64,000 bases of DNA from Actinobacteria bacterium IMCC25003 (lineage in GTDB: Bacteria; Actinomycetota; Actinomycetes; Nanopelagicales; Nanopelagicaceae), in the NCBI GenBank assembly GCA_002284855.1, contig CP015603.1, positions 434,001 through 498,000 of the forward strand, written 5' to 3'. The position numbers and the translations under genes were made by a program. Positions 1 to 10,215 of the stretch are shown one piece after another (position 1 is the first letter of the stretch; every line of letters begins with the position of its first letter). Below the pieces are notes generated by a model. It had not been told where the DNA came from, ran no database searches, and saw only the letters and a list, made by a program, of their open reading frames with translations.

Positions 1-685
1 CAACGAAGTAGCAGCGAAGGTCATCAAGGACCACCTCTACACACCTCTTCAGGCAGTAACACTTGCTAAAGAGACAACAACAACTAAGTACGACTCAACA
101 ATTGATGTTGCGCTCGTTCTTGGCGTTGACCCAAAGAAGGCTGATCAAGCAATTCGCTCAACTGTTAACTTGCCACACGGCACAGGTAAGACAGCTCGCG
201 TATTGGTATTTGCAAACGGTGAGCGCGCTGAAGAAGCTCGCGCAGCTGGTGCAGATATCGTCGGTGGCGATGAATTGATCGATGAAGTTTCAAAGGGTCG
301 CCTCGACTTCGATGCAGTTGTTGCAACTCCAGATTTGATGGCCAAAGTTGGTCGTCTCGGTAAGGTCCTCGGAACACGTGGATTGATGCCAAATCCAAAG
401 ACAGGAACAGTGACAACAGATGTCACTAAGGCTGTTAACGACATCAAGGGCGGAAAGATTGAATTCCGCGTTGATAAGAACTCAAACCTTCACTTCATCA
501 TCGGCAAGGCATCATTTACTGCCGAACAGCTTGCAGAAAACTATGCAGCAGCTCTTGAAGAAGTACTTCGTGTGAAGCCAAACTCTTCAAAGGGTCGCTA
601 CATCGCGAAGGCTGTTGTCTCATCATCGATGGGACCTGGAATCGCTGTAGATCCAAACCTCACACGCGAACCAGCAGCTAACTAG
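1..685 (+). CDS. rplA: 50S ribosomal protein L1 (partial, 5' end missing)
   Basis: The window opens inside this gene; the frame is open from base 2 and ends at TAG 683-685. L1 forms the mobile L1 stalk near the ribosomal E site and in many bacteria represses its own operon. The visible part contains the L1 signature around [14 protein letters not shown] and the C-terminal stretch [20 protein letters not shown]. It should follow rplK outside the window, as in the usual rplK-rplA-rplJ-rplL order. A 10-bp hairpin follows its stop codon. The identification is secure; only the start is missing. Confidence 0.97.
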   Translation, partial: NEVAAKVIKDHLYTPLQAVTLAKETTTTKYDSTIDVALVLGVDPKKADQAIRSTVNLPHGTGKTARVLVFANGERAEEARAAGADIVGGDELIDEVSKGRLDFDAVVATPDLMAKVGRLGKVLGTRGLMPNPKTGTVTTDVTKAVNDIKGGKIEFRVDKNSNLHFIIGKASFTAEQLAENYAAALEEVLRVKPNSSKGRYIAKAVVSSSMGPGIAVDPNLTREPAAN

Positions 686-692
686 TTCTATT

Positions 693-727
693 AAGCAGGG
701 GATTTGACCAGTTCAGGTCCCCTGCTT
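693..727 (+). terminator. Hairpin after rplA, possible terminator
   Basis: A perfect 10-bp stem (693-702 with 718-727, arms AAGCAGGGGA and TCCCCTGCTT) lies 8 nt after the rplA stop. The tract after it (TAGATTT) is only weakly T-rich, so termination may be partial. The 15-nt loop also contains the -35 box of the candidate rplJ promoter. Confidence 0.6.
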
Positions 728-733
728 TAGATT
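704..733 (+). promoter_or_regulatory. Candidate rplJ-rplL promoter
   Basis: TTGACC (704-709), an 18-nt spacer and TAGATT (728-733). Transcription would start near 740, just where the L10-type leader begins. The same -35 hexamer and spacing recur before rpsL and rplM, which supports the call. No experimental evidence is available. Confidence 0.5.
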
Positions 734-736
734 TAC

Positions 737-842
737 CCATAACCAAAGACCGCAGGTCTGATCTCGCAAGAGTGAAGATAATTGAGGAATCTCAGCCCGC
801 GTAGGTGTTCACATTGATCCGTGCGCATTTACGCGACACGGA
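737..842 (+). promoter_or_regulatory. L10-type autoregulatory leader of rplJ-rplL
   Basis: The block CCAAAGACCGCAGG (from 743) and the later CCCGCGTAGGTG (796-807) resemble actinobacterial rplJ leaders, which bind the L10-(L7/L12)4 complex. Several short stems lie between them (for example CTC-GCAA-GAG at 763-772). The leader runs straight into a terminator-like hairpin at 818-848, suggesting that free L10 complex favours early termination. The resemblance is recalled from family knowledge, not computed. Confidence 0.65.
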
Positions 843-848
843 TTTTTT
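818..848 (+). terminator. Attenuator hairpin before rplJ
   Basis: The stem TCCGTG/CACGGA (818-823 with 837-842) continues with CGC/GCG across a bulged A836 and a 6-nt loop, followed immediately by six T (843-848). This is a classic intrinsic terminator lying upstream of the gene it would control, 35 nt before the rplJ start. Confidence 0.75.
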
Positions 849-883
849 AATTCCTCCGGTCACTAACGAGGAAGGTGAACCGA

Positions 884-1567
884 ATGGCTCGCCCAGATAA
901 AGCAGCAGCAGTTGCTGAAATGACTGAAGACTTCAAGTCAGCTACTGCTACATACCTCACCGAATATCGCGGTCTCACCGTGACATCGATGAAGCAGCTA
1001 CGTCGCAGCCTTGGTGCAGATACCAAGTACAGCGTCGTAAAGAACACTCTTACAAAGATTGCAGCGAAGAATGCTGGCGTAGATCTCTCAGATGATCTTT
1101 TCGCTGGTCCATCAGCTGTTGCATTCATTAAGGGCGATGCAATCGATGCTGCTCGTAACCTCAAGAACTTCCAGAAGGAAAATCCACTTCTTATCATCAA
1201 GGGTGGAATTTACGAAGGAAAGTTCGTTACAACAGCAGAGATCATGAAGCTCGCAGACCTCGAGTCACGCGAAGTACTTCTTGCAAAGCTTGCTGGTGCT
1301 ATGAAGGGATCGCTTGCTAAGGCAGCGCGTACCTTCGATGCACTTCGCATCAAGATGGAGGCAGGCGCACCAGCGGCTGTGTCCGCACCAGCATCTAACG
1401 ATGCTGTGGCAGAGGTTCCAGCTCAGGCTGAGACCACAGACGCTGTGGTTGAAACCCCAGCAGCAGTAGAAGCGGAAGCACCAGTTGCTGAAGCAGTAGT
1501 TACAGAAGAAGTTGTCGCTGAAGTTGCTGCAGAAGCAACAGATGCAGCAGAAACTCCAGCGGAATAA
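884..1567 (+). CDS. rplJ: 50S ribosomal protein L10
   Basis: L10 anchors the L7/L12 dimers on the ribosomal stalk and represses rplJ-rplL translation or transcription when free. The ATG at 884 is chosen over the in-frame GTG at 875 because GGAAGG (870-875) sits 8 nt before it and the protein then begins MARPDK, as in relatives. Residues 1-160 form a normal L10. Residues 161-227 are an unusual Ala/Val/Glu low-complexity acidic tail, so the protein (227 aa) is about 50 residues longer than most homologues. rplL follows 17 nt downstream. Confidence 0.97.
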   Translation: MARPDKAAAVAEMTEDFKSATATYLTEYRGLTVTSMKQLRRSLGADTKYSVVKNTLTKIAAKNAGVDLSDDLFAGPSAVAFIKGDAIDAARNLKNFQKENPLLIIKGGIYEGKFVTTAEIMKLADLESREVLLAKLAGAMKGSLAKAARTFDALRIKMEAGAPAAVSAPASNDAVAEVPAQAETTDAVVETPAAVEAEAPVAEAVVTEEVVAEVAAEATDAAETPAE

Positions 1568-1584
1568 GAAAAGGAAAATAAAAA

Positions 1585-1968
1585 ATGGCAAAGCTCTCAC
1601 AAGCAGATTTGATGTCACAGTTCAAGGAAATGTCACTTGTTGAACTCTCAGAGTTCGTCAAGGCATTCGAAGAAGAATTCGATGTCACAGCAGCAGCTCC
1701 AGTAGCAGCAGCAGGTGGCGCAGCAGCAGCAGGCGGCGGCGCAGCTGAAGCTCAGGACGAGTTCACAGTTATCCTCGAAGATGCAGGCTCACAGAAGATT
1801 GCAGTCATCAAGGAAGTACGTAACCTCAATGGCTCACTCGGACTTAAGGAAGCTAAGGATCTCGTTGACGCGACTCCAGCAGTTCTCCTCGAGAAGGCAA
1901 ACAAGGAGACAGCAGACAAGGCAAAGGCAGCTCTCGAAGCAGCTGGCGCAAAGGTCACACTCAAGTAA
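1585..1968 (+). CDS. rplL: 50S ribosomal protein L7/L12
   Basis: L7/L12 dimers form the flexible stalk that recruits elongation and initiation factors and stimulates their GTPase activity. The 127-aa protein has an N-terminal dimerisation helix (about residues 1-30), an Ala/Gly-rich hinge (about 33-52) and the conserved C-terminal factor-binding domain around [12 protein letters not shown]. It lies 17 nt after rplJ with an AAGGAAAAT ribosome-binding region, and is followed by a strong terminator that separates it from rpoB. Confidence 0.98.
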   Translation: MAKLSQADLMSQFKEMSLVELSEFVKAFEEEFDVTAAAPVAAAGGAAAAGGGAAEAQDEFTVILEDAGSQKIAVIKEVRNLNGSLGLKEAKDLVDATPAVLLEKANKETADKAKAALEAAGAKVTLK

Positions 1969-1978
1969 GTTCCAGTCG

Positions 1979-2046
1979 AAAAGCCCCGGCGGGCTAGCCT
2001 TTCGAGATGCTCCTTAATCTCGATGCGGCTACCCACCGGGGCTTTT
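1979..2046 (+). terminator. Large three-tier terminator after rplL
   Basis: The outer stem AAAAGCCCCGG/CCGGGGCTTTT (1979-1989 with 2036-2046) encloses a GGGCTAGCC/GGCTACCC arm and an inner 7-bp stem TCGAGAT/ATCTCGA (2002-2008 with 2017-2023). The outer 3' arm ends in TTTT. This should end most rplJL transcripts and makes rpoBC depend on its own promoter. Confidence 0.85.
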
Positions 2047-2280
2047 CTCCTTCCCGCGGGGTTTTTCGCGCTCGGACGACTTACTTTCGTTCACAAATAT
2101 CTGGATTCTGAGGACAAAAGCCCTTGCTTGGGGGTATAAGTGGCCGGTTTGCCCCATAGGGGGGTGAGCCGATACCCTTTCCCTTCGCACAAAAAATCTG
2201 AGGGTCTTTGCATATAGCGGCGGCGACCTTCTAGATGTGCGTGTCCACATAAAAGTGAATTTTGTCTGGAAGGACATCTC
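2047..2280 (+). promoter_or_regulatory. rpoBC upstream control region
   Basis: The whole rplL-rpoB gap (1969-2280) is 312 nt and holds no convincing gene. After the terminator, the best promoter candidate is TTGCCC (2149-2154), 18 nt, TACCCT (2173-2178), which differs by one base in the -35 box from the rplJ, rpsL and rplM candidates. That would give a leader of roughly 95 nt. A second possible -10, TATAAG (2135-2140), lacks a good -35. The ribosome-binding site GGAAGGA (2268-2274) serves the TTG start of rpoB. Confidence 0.5.
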
Positions 2281-5200
2281 TTGGCCGCGAAAAAGAGTTC
2301 AACTGCCCCACGTCGTATTTCGTTCGCAAAGATCCGTGAACCCCTAGAAGTTCCAAACCTCCTCGCGCTGCAAGTTGAAAGCGTTGACTGGTTGCTTGGT
2401 AATGATCTATGGCGCTCACGTCTTGCTGAATCAACCAACACAAATCGAGGAGAACTTCCTGCGAAGTCCGGTTTGGAAGAAATCTTTGAAGAGATTTCAC
2501 CAATCGAAGATTTCCAAGGAACGATGTCGCTCTCATTCCGCGACCACCGCTTCGAGCCACCTAAGTATTCAATCGCAGAGTGCAAAGAACGCGACATGAC
2601 ATATGCGCAGCCACTCTTCGTAACAGCTGAATTCACTAACAACGAGACTGGCGAAATTAAGTCGCAGACAGTCTTCATGGGTGACTTCCCTGTAATGACT
2701 CCACGCGGAACTTTCGTTATTAACGGAACAGAGCGCGTTGTTGTTTCACAGATCGTTCGTTCACCTGGTGTGTACTTCGAACGTCAAATTGAAAAGACTT
2801 CAGATAAAGATGTATTCACTTCAAAGATCATCCCAAGCCGCGGTGCTTGGCTTGAATTCGAAGTTGATAAGAAGGATCTCGTCGGCGTTCGTATCGATCG
2901 CAAGCGTAAGCAATCCGTAACAGTATTCCTCAAGGCTCTCGGTTGGACCGACGAACAGATTCGTGAAGAATTTGGTGATTTCGCTTCAATGATGGCAACA
3001 CTTGAGAAGGACACTGTTAAGACACAGGATGAAGCGCTTCTCGATATCTATCGCAAGATGCGTCCTGGTGAGCCTCCAACTAAGGAAGCTGCACAGAACC
3101 TCATTGAAAACCTTTACTTCAACGCAAAGCGCTACGACTTGGCCAAGGTCGGTCGCTTTAAGGTAAATAAGAAGCTAGGTCTTGATCTTGAGCTCTCACA
3201 GAGCATGCTCACAATCTCAGATATCGTCGCAACACTTCGCTACCTCGTAGCGTTGCACCGCGGCGATCTCACAATGGATTACGGCCGCGAAGTTCGCGTT
3301 GAAAAGGACGATATCGATCACTTCGGTAACCGTCGTCTCCGTACCGTTGGTGAACTTATTCAGAACCAGGTTCGCATCGGACTCTCACGTATGGAACGTG
3401 TTGTTCGCGAACGTATGACTACACAAGATGTCGAAGCAATTACTCCACAGACATTGATCAACATCCGTCCAGTTGTTGCATCAATCAAGGAGTTCTTCGG
3501 AACATCTCAGTTGTCACAGTTCATGGATCAGACAAACCCACTTTCAGGTCTTACACACAAGCGTCGTCTTTCAGCGCTCGGACCTGGTGGTCTCTCACGT
3601 GACCGCGCGGGCTTCGAAGTTCGTGACGTTCACCCATCTCACTACGGACGTATGTGCCCAATCGAAACTCCTGAAGGTCCAAACATTGGTCTTATCGGTT
3701 CGCTTGCGACATATGCACGAGTAACTGCATTTGGATTTATCGAAACTCCTTATCGCAAGGTTGTTAAGGGCAAGGTCACCGATCAGGTTGATTACCTAAC
3801 AGCTGATGAAGAAGACGAGCACATTATTGCTCAGGCAAATGCTCCACTTACAGCAGATAACCACTTCGCAGAAGCACGCGTACTCGTACGTCGTCGCGGT
3901 GGCGAAGTTGAATACATCATTGCTGACGAAGTGGATTACATGGACGTCTCACCACGTCAGATGGTTTCTGTTGCAACAGCAATGATTCCGTTCCTCGAGC
4001 ACGATGATGCAAACCGCGCACTCATGGGTTCTAACATGATGCGCCAGTCAGTTCCTTTGATGCGTGCAGAAGCACCATTTATCGGTACTGGTATGGAATT
4101 CCGCGCAGCTGTCGATGCTGGTGACGTTGTCACAGCAACAAAGGCTGGCGTAGTTACTGAAGTCGCTGCTGACGAAGTTAAGGTCATGGGCGACGACGGC
4201 ACCTACCAAACATATTCACTCGCTAAGTTCACTCGTTCAAACCAGGGAACTTCGTACAACCAGAAGGTTGTTGTTACTGAAGGCCAGAAGCTAGAAGTTG
4301 GCTCAGTAATCGCAGATGGTCCATGTACACAAAACGGTGAAATGGCTCTTGGTAAGAACCTCCTCGTGGCATTTATGTCATGGGAAGGTCACAACTACGA
4401 AGATGCGATCATCCTTTCGCAGCGCCTCGTTCAGGACGATGTACTTACATCAATCCACATCGAAGAGTACGAAGTTGATGCACGCGACACCAAGCTTGGT
4501 GCCGAAGAAATCACTCGCGATATCCCTAACGTCTCTGAAGAAGTTCTTGCAGACCTCGACGAGCGCGGAATCATCCGCGTTGGCGCCGATGTTGTGCCAG
4601 GCGACATCTTGGTTGGAAAGGTAACTCCTAAGGGAGAAACTGAACTCACACCAGAAGAGCGTTTGCTCCGTGCAATCTTTGGTGAGAAGGCTCGCGAAGT
4701 TCGCGATACATCTCTCAAGGTTCCACACGGTGAATCAGGAAAGGTTATCGGCGTAAAGATCTTCGAATCTGAAGAAGGCTTCGAACTTCCAGCAGGCGTT
4801 AACCAATTGGTTCGCGTTTATGTTGCACAGAAGCGCAAGATTCAAGATGGTGACAAGCTCGCTGGTCGCCACGGTAACAAGGGTGTTATCTCAAAGATTC
4901 TTCCAGTTGAAGATATGCCATTCCTTGAAGACGGAACTCCAGTCGATGTTGTCTTGAACCCACTTGGTGTTCCAGGACGTATGAACGTCGGACAGGTTCT
5001 TGAAATGCACCTCGGTTGGGTTGCAAAGACTGGTTGGGATGTATCTGGAGTCTCTGAAGCGTGGGCAAACCACCTTAAGGAGATCGGCGCAGAAAAGGGC
5101 GCACCAGGAACCAACCTTGCAACTCCGGTCTTCGACGGTGCACTTGAAGATGAAGTTTCAGGACTTCTCTCATCAACACTCGCTAACCGCGATGGAAACC

Positions 5201-5733
5201 AACTTATTGGTCGTTCAGGAAAGGCTCGTCTATTCGACGGTCGTTCTGGCGAGCCATACCCAACTCCAATTTCAGTTGGATACATGTATATCTTGAAGCT
5301 CCACCACTTGGTAGACGACAAGATTCACGCACGTTCAACTGGTCCATACTCAATGATCACGCAGCAACCACTCGGTGGTAAGGCTCAATTCGGTGGTCAG
5401 CGATTTGGTGAAATGGAAGTGTGGGCACTTGAAGCTTACGGTGCTGCTTACACACTTCAAGAGTTGCTCACAATTAAATCTGACGATGTCCTCGGACGCG
5501 TCAAGGTTTACGAAGCCATTGTTAAGGGCGAAAACATCCCAGAACCAGGTATCCCTGAATCATTCAAGGTACTTATCAAAGAGATGCAGTCACTCTGTCT
5601 CAATGTCGAAGTTCTCTCTTCTGAAGGTGTCGCAATTGAAATGCGCGATAACGATGAAGAAATTTTCCGTGCCGCCGAAGAACTAGGTATCAACTTGTCA
5701 CGAGTTGAGCCAAGCTCAGTAGAAGAAATTTAA
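2281..5733 (+). CDS. rpoB: DNA-directed RNA polymerase subunit beta
   Basis: Beta forms one pincer of the RNA polymerase core and much of the active-site cleft. The start is TTG at 2281, fixed by GGAAGGA 6 nt upstream and by the N-terminus MAAKKSS before the conserved region around [15 protein letters not shown]. The protein (1150 aa) is of normal actinobacterial length. The rifampicin-binding cluster (about residues 407-435) keeps the sensitive-type Asp, His and Ser in [14 protein letters not shown] and LSALGPGG. rpoC follows after 14 nt in the same operon. Confidence 0.98.
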   Translation: MAAKKSSTAPRRISFAKIREPLEVPNLLALQVESVDWLLGNDLWRSRLAESTNTNRGELPAKSGLEEIFEEISPIEDFQGTMSLSFRDHRFEPPKYSIAECKERDMTYAQPLFVTAEFTNNETGEIKSQTVFMGDFPVMTPRGTFVINGTERVVVSQIVRSPGVYFERQIEKTSDKDVFTSKIIPSRGAWLEFEVDKKDLVGVRIDRKRKQSVTVFLKALGWTDEQIREEFGDFASMMATLEKDTVKTQDEALLDIYRKMRPGEPPTKEAAQNLIENLYFNAKRYDLAKVGRFKVNKKLGLDLELSQSMLTISDIVATLRYLVALHRGDLTMDYGREVRVEKDDIDHFGNRRLRTVGELIQNQVRIGLSRMERVVRERMTTQDVEAITPQTLINIRPVVASIKEFFGTSQLSQFMDQTNPLSGLTHKRRLSALGPGGLSRDRAGFEVRDVHPSHYGRMCPIETPEGPNIGLIGSLATYARVTAFGFIETPYRKVVKGKVTDQVDYLTADEEDEHIIAQANAPLTADNHFAEARVLVRRRGGEVEYIIADEVDYMDVSPRQMVSVATAMIPFLEHDDANRALMGSNMMRQSVPLMRAEAPFIGTGMEFRAAVDAGDVVTATKAGVVTEVAADEVKVMGDDGTYQTYSLAKFTRSNQGTSYNQKVVVTEGQKLEVGSVIADGPCTQNGEMALGKNLLVAFMSWEGHNYEDAIILSQRLVQDDVLTSIHIEEYEVDARDTKLGAEEITRDIPNVSEEVLADLDERGIIRVGADVVPGDILVGKVTPKGETELTPEERLLRAIFGEKAREVRDTSLKVPHGESGKVIGVKIFESEEGFELPAGVNQLVRVYVAQKRKIQDGDKLAGRHGNKGVISKILPVEDMPFLEDGTPVDVVLNPLGVPGRMNVGQVLEMHLGWVAKTGWDVSGVSEAWANHLKEIGAEKGAPGTNLATPVFDGALEDEVSGLLSSTLANRDGNQLIGRSGKARLFDGRSGEPYPTPISVGYMYILKLHHLVDDKIHARSTGPYSMITQQPLGGKAQFGGQRFGEMEVWALEAYGAAYTLQELLTIKSDDVLGRVKVYEAIVKGENIPEPGIPESFKVLIKEMQSLCLNVEVLSSEGVAIEMRDNDEEIFRAAEELGINLSRVEPSSVEEI

Positions 5734-5747
5734 GGAGCGAATCAAAC

Positions 5748-8700
5748 ATGTTAGATGTCAACTTCTTTGATGAACTACGAATCGGTCTCGCATCGGCTCA
5801 AAATATTCGTGATTGGTCTTTCGGCGAAGTAAAGAAGCCAGAGACAATCAACTACCGCACACTCAAGCCAGAGAAGGACGGACTCTTCGACGAGAAGATC
5901 TTCGGACCAACTCGCGACTGGGAATGTTATTGCGGTAAGTACAAGCGCGTTCGATTCAAGGGAATCATCTGCGAGCGTTGCGGTGTTGAAGTGACACGCG
6001 CAAAGGTTCGTCGCGAACGCATGGGTCACATCGAGCTTGCTGCTCCTGTAACTCACATCTGGTACTTCAAGGGTGTGCCATCACGCCTTGGTTACCTTCT
6101 TGACCTTGCTCCAAAGGACCTCGAAAAGGTTATCTATTTCGCTGCTTACATGATCACAGAAGTTGATGCTGAAGCTCGCGAAGAAGATATGCCACAGCTC
6201 GAGAAGAAGCTTGCAAACGATCGCAAGAAGATCGAGACAAAGCGCGATGTAGATATCGACACACGCACAAAGAAGCTCGAGGCAGATATTGCTGAACTCG
6301 AATCTGAAGATGCGAAGTCAGATGTAAAGCGCAAGGTTCGTGAATCTGCAGAGCGCGAGCTCAAGGCAATCCGCGAGCGTGCAGAGCGCGAGCTCACACG
6401 TCTTGAAGATGTCTGGTCACGATTTAAGAACCTCAAGGTTCAAGATCTCGAAGGCGATGAAAACCTCTACCGCGAAATGCGTGACCGTTACGGCATGTAC
6501 TTCAAGGGAGATATGGGTGCTGCTGCAATTAAGCGTCGCCTCGAAACTTTCGACCTCGAAACTGAACACGCAATGCTCACCGATCTTTCTGAAAACGGAA
6601 AGGGTGCAAAGAAGACTCGTGCTATCAAGCGCCTTAAGGTCGTCAACGCATTCATGACAACAAGCAACCACCCAGCATCAATGGTTCTCGATTGTGTACC
6701 GGTTATCCCACCTGATCTGCGCCCAATGGTTCAGCTCGATGGTGGACGCTTTGCGACTTCAGATCTCAACGATCTCTATCGCCGCGTTATCAACCGTAAC
6801 AATCGTTTGAAGCGTCTTGCTGATCTCGGTGCTCCAGAAATTATCGTTAACAACGAAAAGCGTATGTTGCAGGAAGCTGTAGATGCGTTGTTCGACAACG
6901 GTCGTCGTGGTCGTCCAGTAACTGGCCCAGGAAACCGTGCACTGAAGTCACTTTCAGACATGCTCAAGGGTAAGCAGGGACGTTTCCGTCAGAACTTGCT
7001 CGGAAAGCGCGTTGACTACTCAGGTCGTTCAGTAATCGTTGTTGGTCCACAGTTGAAGTTGCACCAGTGCGGTCTGCCAAAGCAGATGGCTCTCGAGCTC
7101 TTCAAGCCATTCGTAATGAAGCGTCTTGTAGACCTTAACCACGCGCAGAACATTAAATCTGCAAAGCGCATGGTTGAACGTGCTCGTCCAGTTGTATGGG
7201 ATGTTCTTGAAGAAGTAATTGCAGAACATCCAGTGCTTCTGAACCGCGCTCCTACACTTCACCGTTTAGGTATCCAGGCATTCGAACCACAGTTAGTCGA
7301 AGGTAAGGCAATTCAGATTCACCCACTCGTATGTACAGCATTTAACGCTGACTTCGACGGTGACCAGATGGCTGTCCACCTTCCATTGTCTGCAGAAGCT
7401 CAGGCTGAAGCACGCATCTTGATGTTGTCTTCAAATAACATCTTGTCACCAGCTAACGGTCGTCCAATCACATCACCTACACAGGACATGGTTCTTGGTC
7501 TGTACTACATGACCATGGAACGTGAAGGCGAAATCGGCGAAGGTCGCGCATTCGGATCAATCTCTGAAGCGATCATGGCTCACGATCAGCACTCTGTTTC
7601 ACTACAGGCAAAGGTAAAGATTCGCGTTAAGGGAGAAACTCTTGAGACAACAATCGGCCGCGCACTCTTCAATGAGGCGCTACCTGCTGATTTCCCATTC
7701 GTTGATCACGATGTAACTAAGAAGGCTCTCGGCGCAATCGTCGACAAGCTCGCTGAGTTCTATCCAAAGGTCACAGTTGCACAGACTCTCGATGCGCTTA
7801 AGTCGCTCGGATTCCACTGGGCAACACGTGCCGGCGTAACAATCGGTATCGAAGATGTTGTTACACCTCCTCGTAAGCGTGAAATCCTCGACGGCTATGA
7901 AACACAAGCCGACAAGGTTCAATCACAGTACGAAAAGGGACTCATCACCGATGACGAGCGTCGCCAGGAACTCATTGAGATCTGGACCAAGGCAACAGCT
8001 GAAGTTGGAAAAGCGATGGAAGATAACTTCCCACGTCTCAACCCAGTCTGGATGATGGTCTTCTCTGGTGCTCGTGGAAATATGATGCAGATTCGTCAGA
8101 TCGCTGGTATGCGCGGACTTGTAGCGAACCCAAAGGGTGAAATTATTCCTCGCCCAATTAAGTCGAACTTCCGTGAAGGCTTGTCAGTTCTCGAGTACTT
8201 CATCTCAACTCACGGTGCACGTAAGGGACTTGCAGATACAGCGCTTCGTACCGCTGACTCTGGTTACCTCACACGTCGTCTCTGCGACGTTGCACAGGAC
8301 ATCATCATTCGCGAAGAAGATTGCGGAACCGATCGTGGTCTCGCACTTCCAATCGCTACACGTCAGCAAGCTGGCAACCTTGTAAAGCATGATCACGTCG
8401 AAACTTCTGTCTACGGCCGCACATTGGCTGAGGACATCGAAGTAAATGGCGAAGTTCTTGCAAAGGCTGGCTCAGATCTTGGTGACCGCGTCATCGATGC
8501 ACTTGTTGCTGCCGGTGTCGACGAAGTAAAGATTCGCTCAGTTCTTACTTGCGATAGCAAGGTCGGACAGTGCGCAGCTTGCTACGGTCGCTCACTTGCT
8601 GCAGGTCAACTCGTTGCAGTTGGTGAAGCAGTCGGAATTATCGCTGCACAGTCAATCGGTGAACCAGGTACACAGCTCACAATGCGTACCTTCCACACTG

Positions 8701-9554
8701 GTGGCGTTGCAGGTGATGACATCACTCACGGTCTTCCACGTATCGTCGAGCTCTTCGAGGCACGTACACCTAAGGGTGTTGCGCCAATCGCAGAAGCTGC
8801 AGGCGTCGTTTCATTCCGCGAAGATGCAAAGGGTAAGAAGATCATCGTTACACCTGATGATGGTGGCGAAGAAGTTGCTTACCCAATCACACGCCGTCAG
8901 AAGTTACTTGTAGAAGAAGGTTCACGTGTTGAAGTTGGCCAGAAGATGGTCGTCGGCGCAATTGATCCAAAGCAGGTACTTCGTATTCTCGGACCACGTG
9001 CAACTCAGGTTCACTTGGTTAACGAAATCCAATCTGTTTACCGCTCACAGGGCGTAGGCATTCACGATAAGCACATCGAAGTAATCGTTCGCCAGATGCT
9101 CAAGCGCATCACAGTTCTTGAAGCTGGCGATACTGAAATGCTTCCTGGCGAACTCGTTGAACGTGGTCGCTTTGAGGCTGAAAACCGTCGCGTTGTTACA
9201 ACCGGTGGCAAGGCTGCATCTGGTCGCCCAGAACTCTTGGGTATCACCAAGGCATCTCTTGCAACTGAATCATGGTTGTCAGCTGCTTCATTCCAGGAAA
9301 CAACTCGCGTACTTACAGATGCTGCGCTCTCTGAGAAGTCAGATCCACTCTTGGGTCTTAAGGAGAACGTCATCATCGGTAAGTTGATTCCAGCTGGTAC
9401 AGGCCTTGCCCGTTACCGCAACATCCGAGTTGAGCCAACAGAAGAGGCAAAGGCAGCGGTTTACGCAGCTTATGACGAGTACGACTTCACACCATTCGAT
9501 CAGGGTGGTTCAGGCGAAGCAGTTCGTCTGGATGAAGTCGAGATTCCTCGCTAA
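5748..9554 (+). CDS. rpoC: DNA-directed RNA polymerase subunit beta'
   Basis: Beta' supplies the catalytic Mg-binding loop and the DNA clamp. At 1268 aa it is slightly shorter than many actinobacterial versions. The N-terminal zinc ribbon is C60, C62, C75, C78. The catalytic motif NADFDGD lies at residues 533-539. The second zinc site ([13 protein letters not shown], preceded by an upstream Cys) is also present. The start ATG follows GGAGCG in the 14-nt gap after rpoB. A strong intrinsic terminator follows the stop codon. Confidence 0.98.
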   Translation: MLDVNFFDELRIGLASAQNIRDWSFGEVKKPETINYRTLKPEKDGLFDEKIFGPTRDWECYCGKYKRVRFKGIICERCGVEVTRAKVRRERMGHIELAAPVTHIWYFKGVPSRLGYLLDLAPKDLEKVIYFAAYMITEVDAEAREEDMPQLEKKLANDRKKIETKRDVDIDTRTKKLEADIAELESEDAKSDVKRKVRESAERELKAIRERAERELTRLEDVWSRFKNLKVQDLEGDENLYREMRDRYGMYFKGDMGAAAIKRRLETFDLETEHAMLTDLSENGKGAKKTRAIKRLKVVNAFMTTSNHPASMVLDCVPVIPPDLRPMVQLDGGRFATSDLNDLYRRVINRNNRLKRLADLGAPEIIVNNEKRMLQEAVDALFDNGRRGRPVTGPGNRALKSLSDMLKGKQGRFRQNLLGKRVDYSGRSVIVVGPQLKLHQCGLPKQMALELFKPFVMKRLVDLNHAQNIKSAKRMVERARPVVWDVLEEVIAEHPVLLNRAPTLHRLGIQAFEPQLVEGKAIQIHPLVCTAFNADFDGDQMAVHLPLSAEAQAEARILMLSSNNILSPANGRPITSPTQDMVLGLYYMTMEREGEIGEGRAFGSISEAIMAHDQHSVSLQAKVKIRVKGETLETTIGRALFNEALPADFPFVDHDVTKKALGAIVDKLAEFYPKVTVAQTLDALKSLGFHWATRAGVTIGIEDVVTPPRKREILDGYETQADKVQSQYEKGLITDDERRQELIEIWTKATAEVGKAMEDNFPRLNPVWMMVFSGARGNMMQIRQIAGMRGLVANPKGEIIPRPIKSNFREGLSVLEYFISTHGARKGLADTALRTADSGYLTRRLCDVAQDIIIREEDCGTDRGLALPIATRQQAGNLVKHDHVETSVYGRTLAEDIEVNGEVLAKAGSDLGDRVIDALVAAGVDEVKIRSVLTCDSKVGQCAACYGRSLAAGQLVAVGEAVGIIAAQSIGEPGTQLTMRTFHTGGVAGDDITHGLPRIVELFEARTPKGVAPIAEAAGVVSFREDAKGKKIIVTPDDGGEEVAYPITRRQKLLVEEGSRVEVGQKMVVGAIDPKQVLRILGPRATQVHLVNEIQSVYRSQGVGIHDKHIEVIVRQMLKRITVLEAGDTEMLPGELVERGRFEAENRRVVTTGGKAASGRPELLGITKASLATESWLSAASFQETTRVLTDAALSEKSDPLLGLKENVIIGKLIPAGTGLARYRNIRVEPTEEAKAAVYAAYDEYDFTPFDQGGSGEAVRLDEVEIPR

Positions 9555-9564
9555 TTCATTAATA

Positions 9565-9607
9565 AAAAATGCCCGTCGCGAATTAAGCGGCGGGCATTTT
9601 TATTTTT
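9565..9607 (+). terminator. Intrinsic terminator after rpoC
   Basis: The stem AATGCCCGtCGC/GCGgCGGGCATT has a GAATTAA-type loop, a 5' A-run and a 3' tract TTTTTATTTTT. It ends the rpoBC operon and begins 10 nt after the stop codon. Confidence 0.92.
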
Positions 9608-9610
9608 CAC

Positions 9611-9616
9611 TACAAT
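9611..9616 (+). promoter_or_regulatory. Candidate -10 box for a leaderless transcript
   Basis: TACAAT lies 6 nt before the ATG at 9623, and no Shine-Dalgarno sequence is visible. This spacing puts the transcription start at or next to the start codon, as for leaderless genes. No clear -35 is seen because the rpoC terminator occupies that place. Confidence 0.45.
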
Positions 9617-9622
9617 CTAAAG

Positions 9623-9982
9623 ATGGCGAAGGTCGTACAGGTGGGGGATGAACTCATCCTCGAGCTCTCTTTCTGGGAGAAGATGGGCGCACTCCATTCC
9701 AGCCCCCGAATTCCTGCGGGTTCGGTCGAAAAGGTCGAGTTCTTTGATGAGCTCTGGGGCTCAGATACCCTACGAGGAGTCCGGGCACCCGGAACTGCAC
9801 TTCCCTATGTGGTCCTTTTGGGGACTTTGCGGGGTCTGAAATATCGAGATTTCGTAGCTATGAAGGGCAGGGGAGAAGGCGTGGTTTTGACGCTCAAAGC
9901 CGGGCCTTTTGCCCGCTGGATCTTCACCTTAAAGCAGCCGAAGGCTGATTTTCGAGATTTTGGTGGAGCGCAGGGACTTTAA
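9623..9982 (+). CDS. Conserved hypothetical protein between rpoC and rpsL
   Basis: The 119-aa protein is not assigned a function. It is rich in beta-strand-like alternation, with a central motif RAPGTALPYVVLLGT and an N-terminal part LELSFWEKMGALHSS. The pattern resembles a small actinobacterial family I recall as having a PH-like fold, but that is a weak memory. It has no signal peptide, membrane segment or Cys. Its codon use is more mixed and richer in GGG and CGG than the flanking ribosomal genes, as for a weakly expressed gene. It appears to be its own transcription unit, with TACAAT 6 nt before the start and the rpoC terminator upstream. Confidence 0.75.
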   Translation: MAKVVQVGDELILELSFWEKMGALHSSPRIPAGSVEKVEFFDELWGSDTLRGVRAPGTALPYVVLLGTLRGLKYRDFVAMKGRGEGVVLTLKAGPFARWIFTLKQPKADFRDFGGAQGL

Positions 9983-10045
9983 GGAGCAAGTCCCAAGCCC
10001 GCCAAATCGAGGAAAGCTGGCAATGGGACGACACGCCCGAGCGTT

Positions 10046-10074
10046 AAAAAACCGCCAAAATACCGCTGTGGCGG
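10046..10074 (-). terminator. Terminator-like hairpin oriented to the minus strand
   Basis: The stem CCGCC/GGCGG (10052-10056 with 10070-10074) has a run of six A on its left (10046-10051). Read on the minus strand this is a short stem followed by TTTTTT. No minus-strand gene ends here, so its role is unclear; it could stop antisense transcription entering the preceding gene. Confidence 0.35.
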
Positions 10075-10099
10075 GGGTCTCAGGAGTAAAAGGGCCGTT

Positions 10100-10129
10100 T
10101 TGACCTTTAGTAGTGCCTGCAGATACCTT
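10100..10129 (+). promoter_or_regulatory. Candidate rpsL operon promoter
   Basis: TTGACC (10100-10105), an 18-nt spacer and TACCTT (10124-10129), matching the layout before rplJ and rplM. Transcription would begin near 10136, giving a leader of about 80 nt. Confidence 0.55.
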
Positions 10130-10140
10130 TCTCCTCTGCG

Positions 10141-10191
10141 CTTTTACAGGCAACACACCCGACCGCGTGGGTCGGACAGTGAGCGTAAAAG
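10141..10191 (+). promoter_or_regulatory. Structured leader hairpin of rpsL
   Basis: The outer arms CTTTTAC (10141-10147) and GTAAAAG (10185-10191) enclose an inner stem CCGACC/GGTCGG (10159-10164 with 10170-10175). The hairpin ends 24 nt before the rpsL start, just ahead of the AAGGAGA ribosome-binding site. It may be an autogenous control element for the str operon, but this is inference from position and pairing only. Confidence 0.4.
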
Positions 10192-10215
10192 TACGGATAC
10201 AAAAAGGAGAATGTA

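Noticed and set aside
145-447. Minus-strand open frames opposite rplA
   Set aside because: They mirror the coding frame of a certain gene, have no ribosome-binding site and show low-complexity composition.
1265-1618. Cys/Phe/Trp-rich minus-strand frame opposite the rplJ tail
   Set aside because: It is the complement of the Ala/Glu/Val-rich tail codons; composition is an artefact.
2091-2678. 195-aa minus-strand frame over the rpoB start and promoter
   Set aside because: No ribosome-binding site or recognisable domain; it covers a region explained by the rpoBC promoter and gene start.
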